Assembly: GCA_009193035.1 (NCBI GenBank)
Contig: SWDT01000003.1
Location: 620,001 to 684,000 of the forward strand
Length of the DNA stretch: 64,000 bases
Direction of reading: 5' to 3'
Source: Halicephalobus mephisto
Lineage: Eukaryota; Nematoda; Chromadorea; Rhabditida; Panagrolaimidae
Shown: in pieces, positions 35,657 to 45,137 of the stretch
Numbering within the stretch: the first letter of the stretch is position 1
Layout: each line of letters opens with the position of its first letter
Position numbers and translations under genes: made by a program
The notes under the pieces: model-generated
Databases searched by the model: none
Seen by the model: only the letters and a program-made list of their open reading frames with translations
What the model was told of the DNA's origin: nothing

Positions 35657-35710
35657 AGGGTTGAACAATAGATGGGCAGCACTTTTATTAGAGGTTTTAC
35701 GGTAATTTCT

Positions 35711-36060
35711 TTATAGCATCTCTTTCAAATCCAATTCAATAAAAACGTTAATGTTCTTAAAACCAATCAAAGTATTGTTAATATCCACCAATTCTAAATT
35801 TATTTTATTTGGTCTATTAGTAACTTCATGATAAATAGTATTTTTTGGTTCTATTTCTATTTCATCATTAAGTCTAAATCTATAAATTGAATTAAACATC
35901 TTTTTATTAACATAACGATCTTCAATTAAATTGCAAGTAATAAATATATTATCAATGTTATTGGTATTACCTGAGTAAAAGTTCGAGGGAGCCGAATTAT
36001 CTCTATGAAGTTCTATAATATAATCTTTGTTCTTTTCATTATTATTTTGATCATTTTTAT
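35711..36060 (-). pseudogene. Maverick-associated structural-protein fragment
   Basis: An open frame of about 115 codons without a proper start. The final part, with 'EPKNTIYHEV' and 'INLELVD..NTLIGF' followed by alternating hydrophobic strands, resembles the C-terminal beta-rich end of a protein common in Maverick/Polinton and related elements. It lies opposite in strand to the glycoprotein remnant. The family assignment is tentative. Confidence 0.45.
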
Positions 36061-36723
36061 TATTTATAGATTTATGTTCATTTTATTCTTAATTTCTAAA
36101 TAACCATACAATTTTATAACTTTTATTTTATACTTCTTACGCAGAAACCCTTGTGGAAAAGAATACTCAAAAGTTGAATCGTTCGACGTTAGTTGTAAAA
36201 TGAAAATTTTCATTTATGAATTAAGAAAAATGTATAATTATTTTTTTTAAAGTACAGTATATGAGATAATTTGTTACGGTTGTCAATGAATTTTCCTCCC
36301 ATTTCAATGAATAATATTCCACAAACAAAGATATCATTGGTCACAAGATGGATAAGGAATTATTTTCTTTCAATGAGACACATGTTCCCCGCCTTTAATT
36401 GGGTGGTGATTGTGTTCTTGTGTAGATTATCAGTCAGGCTCAGTTCCGGATTTCATAACTACGATTATGTATATAACGAGGAAAAATATCTCTTAAAATC
36501 AGTTTCTCTTCTCAATTAAAATGAACTTGTCTTTTCCCATCTTCCTGCTGACCAGGCTGTCCTTTAAGTTGTTTGATAATGCCTTTTTGTAAGGCGTTGT
36601 TTTTATAATTAGTGACTTTATAGCGATTATGGTGATATCATTATAATAGCCTGTTGTATTCGAATGCTCTAATAAGCTCTAATTATCCAAATTTCAGGAG
36701 TAACTCGATACATTCTCGACAAA
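36061..36723. other. Spacer and probable promoter of the granulin-like gene
   Basis: No coding exon supported. A 'tatataac' element lies near 36470, and a 'ccaaatttcag' acceptor (about 36690-36699) lies 25 nt before the next ATG, as for trans-splicing. Confidence 0.35.
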
Positions 36724-36990
36724 ATGAAGATTTTGGTTTCTTGCATTTTAATCTCCCTCTTCGTTTCTGCTGTTGTTTCGCAGTCGTGTTCCTGCACTGT
36801 CGGCGGTGTGACTGGCACATGCTGTATCTATGACGGTACTATCACCGGCTGCTGCCCTGCAGCGAATGCCATCTGCTGCAGCGATCATACGACTTGCTGT
36901 ACGGGCAGCTCCTCATGTTGCTCGGAAGTCAGTAAGGATCATCTCCCCATGTTCATCGTAACTGACGCCTTCAGCGTTTCTAAGACATAA
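36724..36990 (+). CDS. Secreted granulin-like cysteine-rich peptide
   Basis: Eighty-eight residues starting with a clear signal peptide (MKILVSCILISLFVSAVVSQ). The mature part has 12 cysteines, five pairs of them adjacent (TCC, GCC, ICC, TCC, SCC), and the order 'CCPAANAICCSDHTTCC' matches the core of granulin/epithelin domains, which are secreted growth-factor-like modules. The single-exon stop is at 36990. A donor at 36931/36932 and an acceptor at 36974/36975 would remove 43 nt and end instead at 37039 (90 aa); both are possible. It is intact, unlike everything around it: Maverick-type fragments lie on both sides. Confidence 0.65.
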   Translation: MKILVSCILISLFVSAVVSQSCSCTVGGVTGTCCIYDGTITGCCPAANAICCSDHTTCCTGSSSCCSEVSKDHLPMFIVTDAFSVSKT

Positions 36991-37271
36991 TTTGTCTGCA
37001 AATCTGAGATCCCTGGTCATCACTGAGAATAACAAATGAGGAAAAGGATAGTCACATGAAAATCAATTTAAACTTTTTTGGATTACAGTACTTTTGTATA
37101 ATTAAAGGGATCAAGAAATAAAATTGTGTTGCAATAAAGGTGTAGTAGTGTGGTGTCTGAGGTGTGGGAACACCTATGGTTTTAATCTCGCAGAAGATAG
37201 TACAACTCCTATTGTCTCCACAACATTCAAACAAGCTTTATTTTAAGTGTGGATCACAAGTAAGAAGAGAG

Positions 37272-37366
37272 TACAGTCGAATCGCGACATAACATACCCT
37301 CACTATAACATATCTCACGTTATAACATACGGTCTAAGTGAATTTGTTTGGTTCACCTTCAAAGGA
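37272..37366 (-). mobile_element. Fragment of pogo-like MITE
   Basis: Read on the minus strand it matches the right half of the elements at 46566-46914: 'cagaccgtatg.tataac' equivalent, 'gagatatgttatag', then a terminal 'gatt.gactgta'. 'tacagtcgaatcgcgacataa' resembles a typical pogo/Tigger-type terminal repeat. Confidence 0.55.
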
Positions 37367-37371
37367 ATTTA

Positions 37372-37520
37372 CCTTCTCCAACACTTTTCATTATTCTTGT
37401 AATAACAGACCCAATGAGTATCACTAGCTACGCTGATATCTAAATTTACAACTCTACATTCTTCATCATTAATTTTACCAAGAAGACCATTCTTCATGAA
37501 TACCCCTCGAAAATTCTTTA
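37372..37520 (-). pseudogene. Adenain-like cysteine protease fragment (Maverick-type)
   Basis: Roughly 45 residues on the minus strand include a 'FRGVFM' segment and 'THWVCYYK', the neighbourhood of the catalytic histidine in adenovirus-type/Maverick proteases. Stops occur just upstream and downstream. With the polymerase and structural fragments at 33-36 kb it supports one degraded Maverick here, now interrupted by other sequence. Confidence 0.6.
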
Positions 37521-37845
37521 GCTAGATTTGTAATGTCGTAATTTGTCAATGGTTCTAAAGTTTTAATAAACATCTATAATCAAGAAAAATTGATCAAATC
37601 ATATAAATAACTCAAACCCCTCCGCTGGCCTCTATCATCAGCGAAAGGCTGGTACCAGGAGTATAAAACGCATAATTACCAAATCTCGCGTAACGCTCCG
37701 TATACCCCCTTCGGGAGAGGTAGGTGCTGTGGGTTCACCAGAAATGGTAATTTTACACTATTCGAATCGCTTGTTCCTTTTCGAGGGAAAATCGTTCTCC
37801 GTCAATACATTCCAAACTAACGTCATCGATACGGGATCAAACTGT

Positions 37846-38004
37846 TTAACACGTTGACGAGAATACGAGTCATTTCTGGGTCGTAAGTTGGTGGCACGTT
37901 GGGACAATACGACCCAGAAATAAATCGTAAGAAACGAACGCCAAAAAAACGGCTGGTCCCAATCGGCCGTCAGCCAAAAACACGCTCGGTCGTCAACGTG
38001 TTAA
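37846..38004. mobile_element. TTAA-flanked short element (piggyBac-type MITE)
   Basis: TTAA occurs at both ends (37846-37849 and 38001-38004), enclosing 151 bp with perfect 11-bp terminal inverted repeats (cacgttgacga ... tcgtcaacgtg). Inside, 'atttctgggtcgta' is mirrored by 'tacgacccagaaat'. TTAA target sites are the hallmark of piggyBac transposition, and a decayed piggyBac transposase follows immediately. Confidence 0.85.
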
Positions 38005-38830
38005 GATTTGTGGAGACAGTGGTAATACGCGTTGTACGAAAGTATGCATTGGAAAAGAAGCATGCCAGAATGCTAGTGTTAGTGAGAAAGTAGTTTTGGA
38101 ATTGGCTGGCAAATATTCGGAAGCTGGAAGAGACGTTTATACTGATAAATATTATACTGGACTACCTTTGGCTGAGAAACTTATTGACAGAAAAACAAAT
38201 TTCATTGGGACATGTAGGAAGAATCATAAAGGCCTTCCAAAGAAGGTACTCCAGAAAAAGTTGAAGCGTGGAAACACTGCAGTCTGCCAAAAGAATGGAA
38301 TCATGATCCTGAAGTACAAAGACAGGTGTGACATCTTGATGCTCTACTCGACATGATGATGCCCATAATGGTGAAATCCAGAGCCAAGGGTTATAGCAGA
38401 CTACAATAAAGGGAAAATGTATGTTGATATTTCGGATCAGATGTGTTCGAATACTCTTTTTGTGAACGTACAACAAAATGGTATATTCGGCTTTTTTTTC
38501 ATATTGTGACCCAAACAATGCTAATAAACTCATGGGTCTTATACAAGAATGCCGTCGGCAAAATCAAGCTGAATGATTATAAAAGAAGAATATTTGCCGA
38601 GCTGTTGAACAATATCCGTTCACCCACCCCAACGACAAAATATAAACTGGAAAAATTGGGACCTCATAGTCAATTCAAAAGATGATGCCGAGGATCCTAT
38701 CAAAAACATGCTCAGTAAGAAGACTCGAAGACTGCTTGCAACAAGGCGAAAAAAGTAGCAACTAGATGTTCAAAGTGCAAAACTTTTTTCCGTCTCGAGT
38801 GTTTCAATACGATGCATATGAAATATTCTG
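38005..38830 (+). pseudogene. Decayed piggyBac transposase
   Basis: Pieces in shifting frames follow the order of a piggyBac-type DDE transposase: 'VSEKVVLELAG', 'DVYTDKYYTGLPLAEKL' (holding a catalytic-region Asp), 'KKLKRGNTAVCQKNGI', then 'TTKWYIRLFF', 'NSWVLYKNA', and a final CxxC...C..H zinc-finger-like tail (about 38765-38820). Frameshifts and stops near 38090, 38355 and 38410 break it. The N-terminal half is missing or replaced by the TTAA element. Confidence 0.8.
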
Positions 38831-39072
38831 GTCAGTAAAAAGTTGTAATAAAAGTTATGTTATCATTATATCGTTTTTTGAGGCATAAAAAAATTATCCA
38901 ATTTTATCTATAAGTAATTAGCTAACTAATAGATATCAACTGTTCCCAAGACAGTTATAGGTTATTTGTAACCTAAATGTAATATTCAACATAAGAAATT
39001 CAACATTTCATCAAAATTAATTAAAAATAAAAAAGTTACGGGACGTAAACACTTCGTATTGTCGTCTGCATG

Positions 39073-39699
39073 TTAACGAATTTCCCTGTTGGATTCTTTT
39101 GCAGCCATTTTCTTCACTCGTTCATTTCGAATTGATACAGCAAACGAGAACGCCAGAATTAACATAAGAATTCCGAGCTGTTCATCATCTAAGGAATGTA
39201 AGTAAAAATCAACGGCATTCTTGTTGATTTGAGTTGCCATCTGAGCGAACGGGAGGGAGTCATCAAGGCGAAAGAAGAGAATATCCACTCGTTTGCGTAA
39301 AACTGATTTTCTATTCTTGAATCGCTCCATAAGTGTTGAAATGATTAAATCTTGTTTTTCCTCTTCAGGTTTCCTGGGAGCCAGAGAATTAGATAATCCA
39401 CAATATGCGTAATTCTCTAACTTGTCGAGAATAAGACGAGTTTTGAGGCTGATGTTCAGGGATTTGGCTTCTTGTGTAAAAATAAACTTAAAGCGTTCAT
39501 ACAAGAATTCAAACGGGACAATCTTTCCATTAGCTTCGTATTCATACTTCTCTATTCTTATCAAGAGTTGATTGTAAATGGCAATTGAGAACTGGGCTTG
39601 CGGAGCTGCTGTTGTGGAGTCATTGTCAGACTTGGCTAACTGGGAAATGATGATTGTCAGCTTCTGGAGAACTTCTGTGGTATCTTCGTCCGCGGGCAT
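39073..39699 (-). CDS. Retrotransposon Gag (Ty3/gypsy-like), truncated element
   Basis: Open frame of 208 aa from an ATG at 39699. A central 'FEFLYERFKFIF' segment, then 'LNISLKTRLILDKLENYAYCG' and 'ISTLMERFKN...LRKRVDILFF', follows the helical pattern of gypsy-type Gag capsid domains. No nucleocapsid zinc knuckle, protease or polymerase follows; the sequence changes to piggyBac residue beyond 39000. Upstream, partial LTR and primer-binding-site-like sequence support the call. The retained open frame suggests a young insertion or a kept Gag gene. Confidence 0.65.
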   Translation of the reverse strand: MPADEDTTEVLQKLTIIISQLAKSDNDSTTAAPQAQFSIAIYNQLLIRIEKYEYEANGKIVPFEFLYERFKFIFTQEAKSLNISLKTRLILDKLENYAYCGLSNSLAPRKPEEEKQDLIISTLMERFKNRKSVLRKRVDILFFRLDDSLPFAQMATQINKNAVDFYLHSLDDEQLGILMLILAFSFAVSIRNERVKKMAAKESNREIR

Positions 39700-39925
39700 G
39701 ATGAATGAAATGACACCAGTAGAGAGAATTTGACAATTGAATCACGAGTGACTTGATCAGGTCCTTGATGAGCGACTGCGCCAGTGTTGGGGTTGATGAT
39801 GAACCGGAACGTAAGAACCCCGAATAGAGTATATCATTAATACTTTATTATCATTAGGGACACACAGAATAGACAATAAATGAGGAATGACACACTGGTG
39901 TCTGAGGTAGCCCTTCGGCTTTTAT
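39700..39925 (-). promoter_or_regulatory. Partial LTR and tRNA primer-binding site of the Gag element
   Basis: Read on the minus strand: 'tataaaagcc' (TATA box), a polyadenylation-like 'aataaag', then 'aaccccaaca' followed by 'ctggcgcagtcgctcatc', which resembles the TGGCGCAGTCG-type primer-binding site of many gypsy elements, then about 90 bp of leader to the gag ATG. The upstream part of the LTR is missing. Confidence 0.5.
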
Positions 39926-40198
39926 ACTTTCAAATATAAGATTTAAAGTAAAAATAAATTTTCATATATAAAAGTTAAAAAAATTTAAAACAAAAATAAA
40001 TTTTCAATTATAAACTTTTAAATAAAAATAACTTGGATTTAAAAAGATTAAATTAACATTTGAATTTTTTCTTAAAATATTTTATTTTGTTAAATAATTT
40101 TTGAATTTTTTTATTTTTTAAAATATTTTTTCATTTTGATTACCTTTTTCGTGTTTTTGTATGACTTCTACTGGTGGATTTTGAGAATATTGGAGATT
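39926..40198. other. AT-rich spacer
   Basis: Repeats of 'ttcatatataaa.tttaaa' and 'aaaataaatttt' only. A GTAATC donor-like site near 40142 could end an alternative exon of the next minus-strand gene. Confidence 0.35.
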
Positions 40199-40762
40199 TC
40201 AAGAATTTTGTGAATTTTGAAGATTTTTGGGAGATTCTTGTGATTTCCACGAGAGTAGCCATTTGGGCTTAACAGGAGGAACTGGTGAAATTCTGACTTC
40301 TGGGGTTTTGGAATTAAGTTTTGAACTTTTTTCTGGTTCGGATCTCGTCTGAACATGCGGTGTGTTTCCTTCCGTAATTACAGTACGCTGATTTAGGGTA
40401 TTTTGAGGAAGTATTGTAGGACTAGGAGTCGTAGTTGAAGAGCTTTTTTGCTTCCGAAGCGGTGGTGATGGGGAAATTTGAATTTTTTCGGATTTGTTGG
40501 GAATATTATTTCGACTAGTGTCATCAACATGGTCATCTGATCTAGAATTCTGACGTCTTCGAAATTGATCTTCAGAATTTCGATTTTCTCGAAGTTGACC
40601 TTCATAATTCTCATTTCTCTGAAATCGATTTTCAGAATCTTGCTTTCTTCGAAATTGATCCTCAAAATTTAAGACATCTGGTCGTCGTCGGGTTGCTGTC
40701 TGAATATAGGCCATGTTTCCTTCCATAGTTACCGTAGATGGACTTTGAGTATTACGAAACAT
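40199..40762 (-). CDS. Hydrophilic repeat-rich protein of unknown function
   Basis: Predicted 187 aa, rich in Arg, Asn, Gln, Ser and Pro, with two repeat types: 'EDQFRRKQDSENRFQRNEN'-like units (about residues 34-72) and NT.QSPSTVT/NTLNQRTVIT with a following 'EGN..., QT' phrase. I do not recognise it. A CTTTTCAG acceptor lies directly before the ATG. A possible upstream exon ending at 40816 stays in frame (SPQNRTCLNPSNT), so the ATG may be internal. After the TGA, the same frame goes on as a near-copy of the last residues (NLQYSQNPP) and reaches a GTAATC donor, so the stop may be a mutation in a repeat. Probably disordered; could be a pseudogene. Confidence 0.45.
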   Translation of the reverse strand: MFRNTQSPSTVTMEGNMAYIQTATRRRPDVLNFEDQFRRKQDSENRFQRNENYEGQLRENRNSEDQFRRRQNSRSDDHVDDTSRNNIPNKSEKIQISPSPPLRKQKSSSTTTPSPTILPQNTLNQRTVITEGNTPHVQTRSEPEKSSKLNSKTPEVRISPVPPVKPKWLLSWKSQESPKNLQNSQNS

Positions 40763-41112
40763 CTGAAAAGTACGATTTTCAACGGGAAATTCCTTTTTTG
40801 TAAATTAACTATTACCGTATTCGATGGATTCAAACATGTCCGATTTTGTGGAGATACAGGAGTATTTTCAAATTGATTAATTTTTCTCAAATTATTTTTA
40901 TTAATTATTTTAAAAAATTTTATTTTTATTAATTATTTTAAAAAATTTGTACAGACACCGTTGGCAATCCAGAAATCGAATCATTTTCGCAATTGAGCAA
41001 GAATCAGAAAATCCTAAAAATTTCGGAAATTTTTGATTTTGTAGATTTAGGATCTTCTTAGATATGTTAAATCCTAAGATTTGAGAAGGATTATTTTGGA
41101 TTCGACAGAACC

Positions 41113-42188
41113 TCAAGGAAAGATCTTCTTGTATCTGATGAAGGTGTGTTCTTGCATGCCGTGGGTGAGGGTTTCCATGTCCAATTTCGCCTGCAACGTG
41201 CCGGCATCTATCATGCTCCATTCCCGGATCAGGTCGTGGACCGGCAGATCCCGACTGAAGCTGATCCGTCCGATGTCGACCAATCTGAATCTGATTCTAT
41301 GGCCCGAAACTGGTCCTTCTTCAATCGTCACAAATCCATTGTTCATTACCGTAGTCATTGAAACTTCATTTGTTCTGTCTCTTACCGTAATGTAGCCGTT
41401 TTCTGAATGAAGTTCGTCTTTGTCGTTGATCGACCAAGCAAAAGCTCTAAAAAAGTAATTTTTAGAAATTTTTTAAAATCAAAAAATAATTTTTAAAAAT
41501 TTTTAAAATAAAAATAGTTTTTTTTTTAATTTTTTAAAATATTTAAATTTAAGAGGATTTTAAAATATTTTTTAATTTAAAAATCAAAATGATTTTTTCA
41601 GATATTTCCGAATTGAAATAAATTTTTTAATTTTTATAGAATTTTAATTTTGATTTTTTATAAAATTATAATTTTTGAATTTTTAAAGATTCTAAAAATC
41701 TGATTTTTTATAAAATTCTAGTTTTAAAATTTTTTAAAATTCTAATTTTTTATAGAATTATAATTTTTAAATTTTACGTGTAATTTAACGATTTTGATGA
41801 CGTCGTGTGAGGATCCGAAAGAGCAAACTGGATCTCCTCTCCGTAGGTGAACTTCGGGATGGTCGGGAAGACGGCTTTTCCGCCGTGTTCGCTCCTCCAG
41901 ATGCCGATCAAAAAAGCGATCGGTCTCAGATTGTCCGGTACTCGAGAAAGATCGAATTCTGAATTTTAAATTTTTTTAAAACTTAAAATTTAAAAAATTA
42001 CTGCTCGGAATATGGACGCAGAATCCACAAGAACGACGACAAGTTTTCTGGATGTACTCCGTCGAATGACACAGATTCTTGTCAGAAGCCACCCAATCTC
42101 GACAATTGAAGTCTCCATCGATGCAATCGTTCTCAGCACTGGTTACTGTAACGAAGACCGAGAAGAAGAAAAAAAGTAATTTTTTCAT
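41113..42188 (-). CDS. Secreted ShKT-domain plus nitrobindin-like protein
   Basis: Predicted 233 aa. Exons 42188-42002, 41958-41778 and 41446-41113 join in phase. Residues 1-18 are a signal peptide (MKKLLFFFFSVFVTVTSA). A ShKT domain follows with six cysteines (C..GDFNCRDW...LC...YIQKTCRRSCGFC), a fold used in nematode secreted and potassium-channel-blocking peptides. From about residue 65 comes a THAP4/nitrobindin-type beta-barrel: 'PIAFLIGIWRSEHGG', 'FTYGEEIQFAL', 'ENGYITVRD', 'VTIEEGPVSG', 'RISFSRDLPVHDLIREW', ending 'HTFIRYKKIFP'. Nitrobindins bind haem b and react with nitric oxide or peroxynitrite. The combination suggests an extracellular haem or lipid carrier; the haem ligand was not checked. 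Confidence 0.82.
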
Positions 42189-43650
42189 GATTCTGAAAAA
42201 TCAACCATATTACTGTAAAAATTAAAATTTTTTCGACACGAATTTTCGAAAATTTCAAATTTCAGAAGTTCCGAAAAATTTTCAGATTTCTGGAAAGCTT
42301 TGGAAACTTCTGTAGGATTTTTAAAACTTCTGAATTTTCTAATATTCTGGAAATTTCTACAGGAAGTTGTGTTAGATTCTAAAAAATTTTCAAATATTGT
42401 AAATTTTTAGAAGTTTTCAGAATCTATTATAATATTTTTAAATTTCTATAAAATTTTCAAAGATTGTGAAATTTTGGAAGTTTTCAGAATCCATTGAAAT
42501 ATTTTAAAATTTCTATAAAATTTTCAAAGATTCCAGAAGTTTCTGAAGTCTATAAACTTTCATCAAATTTTAGAAACTTTCATGGGATTTTAAAACTTTT
42601 ATAAAATTTCGGAAATTTTACAAGATTCTAGAGAATTCTAAAGTCTTCTAAAAACTTGCATCAAATTTTAGAAACTTTCAGAAATTTTACAAAATTCCGA
42701 AAAGTTTCAGAATCTCCCAAAAAAATTCTGAAACTTCTCAAACTTCCAGATTCATGGAGATTTTCAAGTTTCAAAATCGTCGAAAATATTCCAGGTTTCA
42801 GAATCGTCCATTGGACTCCAGAAAATTCTACAAAATTTCGGAACTTTAAAAATTCTACAAAATTTCGGAACTTTAAAAATTTCCACTAAATTTCTGAAAA
42901 ATTCTTTTTAAAATTTTATATAAAAGAACATGTTCGAAGACAAACAAGCCTAAATCAGACCCCCACCCCAGTGATCCGTAAGCTGGAACTGATGAGATTA
43001 CGTAATCAATCCCAATCAAATCGTCGTTCAAAAAAGACTATCTCCAGAAAGTTTTCAATAAAAAAGGCAGATCGGTCACGAAAGTGAAACCGGTCTGAGA
43101 TCATTAACGGCCAAACAATTTTTTGAAATAAAAGTTATCAATTAACCAGATTTCGATGAATCAAAATTGATTTTCATTTTTGAATCAAAATTCTGGGGCA
43201 AGTGATCAAATGAAAAAGGATTATCAATCATAATTTCAGGAGATTTAGATCCGAAAAGGATTTTTTAGGATATTTCGAAATCTTTAAGATCTTCAAAATG
43301 GCCGAAGAGGCAGTTTCCTCTTTTTCGCTCACTTCGTGACAGAGTCCTCTGAAGCGTCTCTAAATTGCGTGTCTCAGATACCTAAACCAGTTTCCAAAAA
43401 ACACAAGGCAGCGTTCCAAAACAGTCTGGCTTATCTTTCGCGAGATCCCTCGGATCTCTTGTTGCAATTTGTCAGAATTCTCCTGACATTTCTTCCGAGG
43501 AATGCAACATTTAGGTTTATATACAGTTAAAAAATAAATTCAAAATAGAAGAAATAAGTAAATTTGCAACCCCGGATTCAGCTCCGGGAGATCGACTTAC
43601 AGCAGACCCAAGATTCAAGAGCATAAATTAAATTGGCACTAGAATTACAT
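42189..43650. other. Intergenic, AT-rich; G+C-richer island at 43280-43510
   Basis: Mostly 'tttcagaat..tctagaattttc' text. The island at 43280-43510 has short open frames on the plus strand (an ATG at 43298 stops after 14 codons) and none that joins through splice sites, so I do not call a gene. It could be the promoter region or residue of a mobile element. Confidence 0.35.
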
Positions 43651-44221
43651 TCAAAACAACGGGGCGTTCCATGAGCTGTCTTCGCGGTGGATGTAGAAGT
43701 AAGAGAGGATCGTTAAGAAGATTATGATTGATCCCAAGTTTGTGAAAAAACAGGCTCCCCATTTGATCTAAAATTCGCTACATAGAAACAACCAGTAATA
43801 CGTTCTTACCGTGCCAGCATGAGCCAGGACAAACGGCAAGGCGAAAGCGCTGATAACGATGCCGGTAGTGACGAAAATCGCGAATTCCAGACAGGGACTC
43901 GTCGTCGGAGCGTCGTAGCTCATTCTTTTGGCAATTGCCGTGGGGATCGGCGCCAGAAGGTAGAAAACAATGACAAACAGAGGCCACCAGGTTCTGAAAG
44001 GTGGAAAAGCGGGAAATTGATATATGAAACTTGATTTTTTACCCGTAACTCGGCATACCACAAGCAATCAGAAGGAACGTCAGCCCGATGACGCTAGCCA
44101 GGGACAAGGCCACAACCGCTAGAATAAAATCATTATTTACAATTAAATTAAGTTGTATTCATATATAAAAAGTTAAATTTGAAAAATTTGAATTAAAAAA
44201 CACACCTTTCATGCCTCCCAT
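43651..44221 (-). CDS. LEPROT: LEPROT/Vps55 family endosomal membrane protein
   Basis: Tetraspanning protein of 130 aa that acts in endosome-to-lysosome sorting and limits surface receptors in known members. Exons 44221-44206, 44118-44043, 43993-43810 and 43767-43651 join in phase. The translation follows LEPROT along its whole length: '[20 protein letters not shown]', '[17 protein letters not shown]', '[20 protein letters not shown]', and a last helix followed by a short hydrophilic tail. Human LEPROT has 131 aa. The second in-frame ATG is three codons on; the first was chosen to match family length. Confidence 0.93.
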
Positions 44222-45137
44222 TTCTGCGGAATTAACCTGGTATTACGGTTTCAAAGTCGGGAAATGGACAGCTGGAGGGACTTCTGGAGATCTTAGATGT
44301 AAAAAACGAGAAATGAGATGACGAATAAACGAGGAATCGAAAAAACAAAAATTCAATGGATCGACAACGGAGCACGGTTGACGCTGACGACACTTTGCCA
44401 AACGTCTCGCGAGCTTCGTGCTCAAAGTTCTACGTAAAAAATCCGATTTTTCGCGTTAAAACACAACTTTCGTCGTTATTTTTTGCTACACGAAGGTAGT
44501 ACAATGTGTAAAAAGTAATTTAAAGAGAGTTTGAAAAAAATAATTTTATTAAAATCTACAAGTTACAGTAATCTGTCGGATTTAGTAACTTTACAGTTTA
44601 ATTATTTAAATTTGAAATAAAAAATAAAAAATCATTATTATTTTAGTTACAGTAAATTTATTAAAAATTTTTAAAATTAAAAAAAATTGCCGAATATTTG
44701 CAGATTACGGTAATCAACGATGTTTAATTACTTTTTAATTACTTTCGTTTCTCGTCAGACAAAATAACCCCCGCAATTTTTATGTTAATGACATTAAAAA
44801 AAATTTTTCAGAAAAATAATTTTACAAAAAATTATTTTTCAATTACAGAAATCAATTTTTTTAATTTAATTATTTTTAAATTTTTTTAGATTTTTGATTT
44901 TTTTTAATTTTGATTTTTTTTGAATTTTTAAATTTTTAAAATTCTTCAGTTTTTAAAATTTTTTAGATTTTTAATTTTTTTAAAATTTTGATTTTTTTAA
45001 AATTAAAATTTTTTAAAATTTTTAATTTTTCTAATAATTTATAATTTTCTGCTGAAATGGATTAAGAAAAATGTCAGACATAATTTGAAAGTCCAAATTG
45101 TAGTTTTTAATAACGACGATTAATTTTGAGTTTATCA
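44222..45137. other. Divergent promoter spacer, AT-rich
   Basis: This lies between divergent LEPROT and Srh-type genes. No coding signal was found past 44500. A G+C-richer patch at 44240-44470 next to LEPROT may be its promoter or 5' region. 'tacagtaat' and 'tacggtaat' words recur. Confidence 0.35.

Noticed and set aside
43298..43530. Possible small plus-strand gene in a G+C-rich island
   Set aside because: The ATG frame stops after 14 codons and the longer frame has no proper start or splice link.
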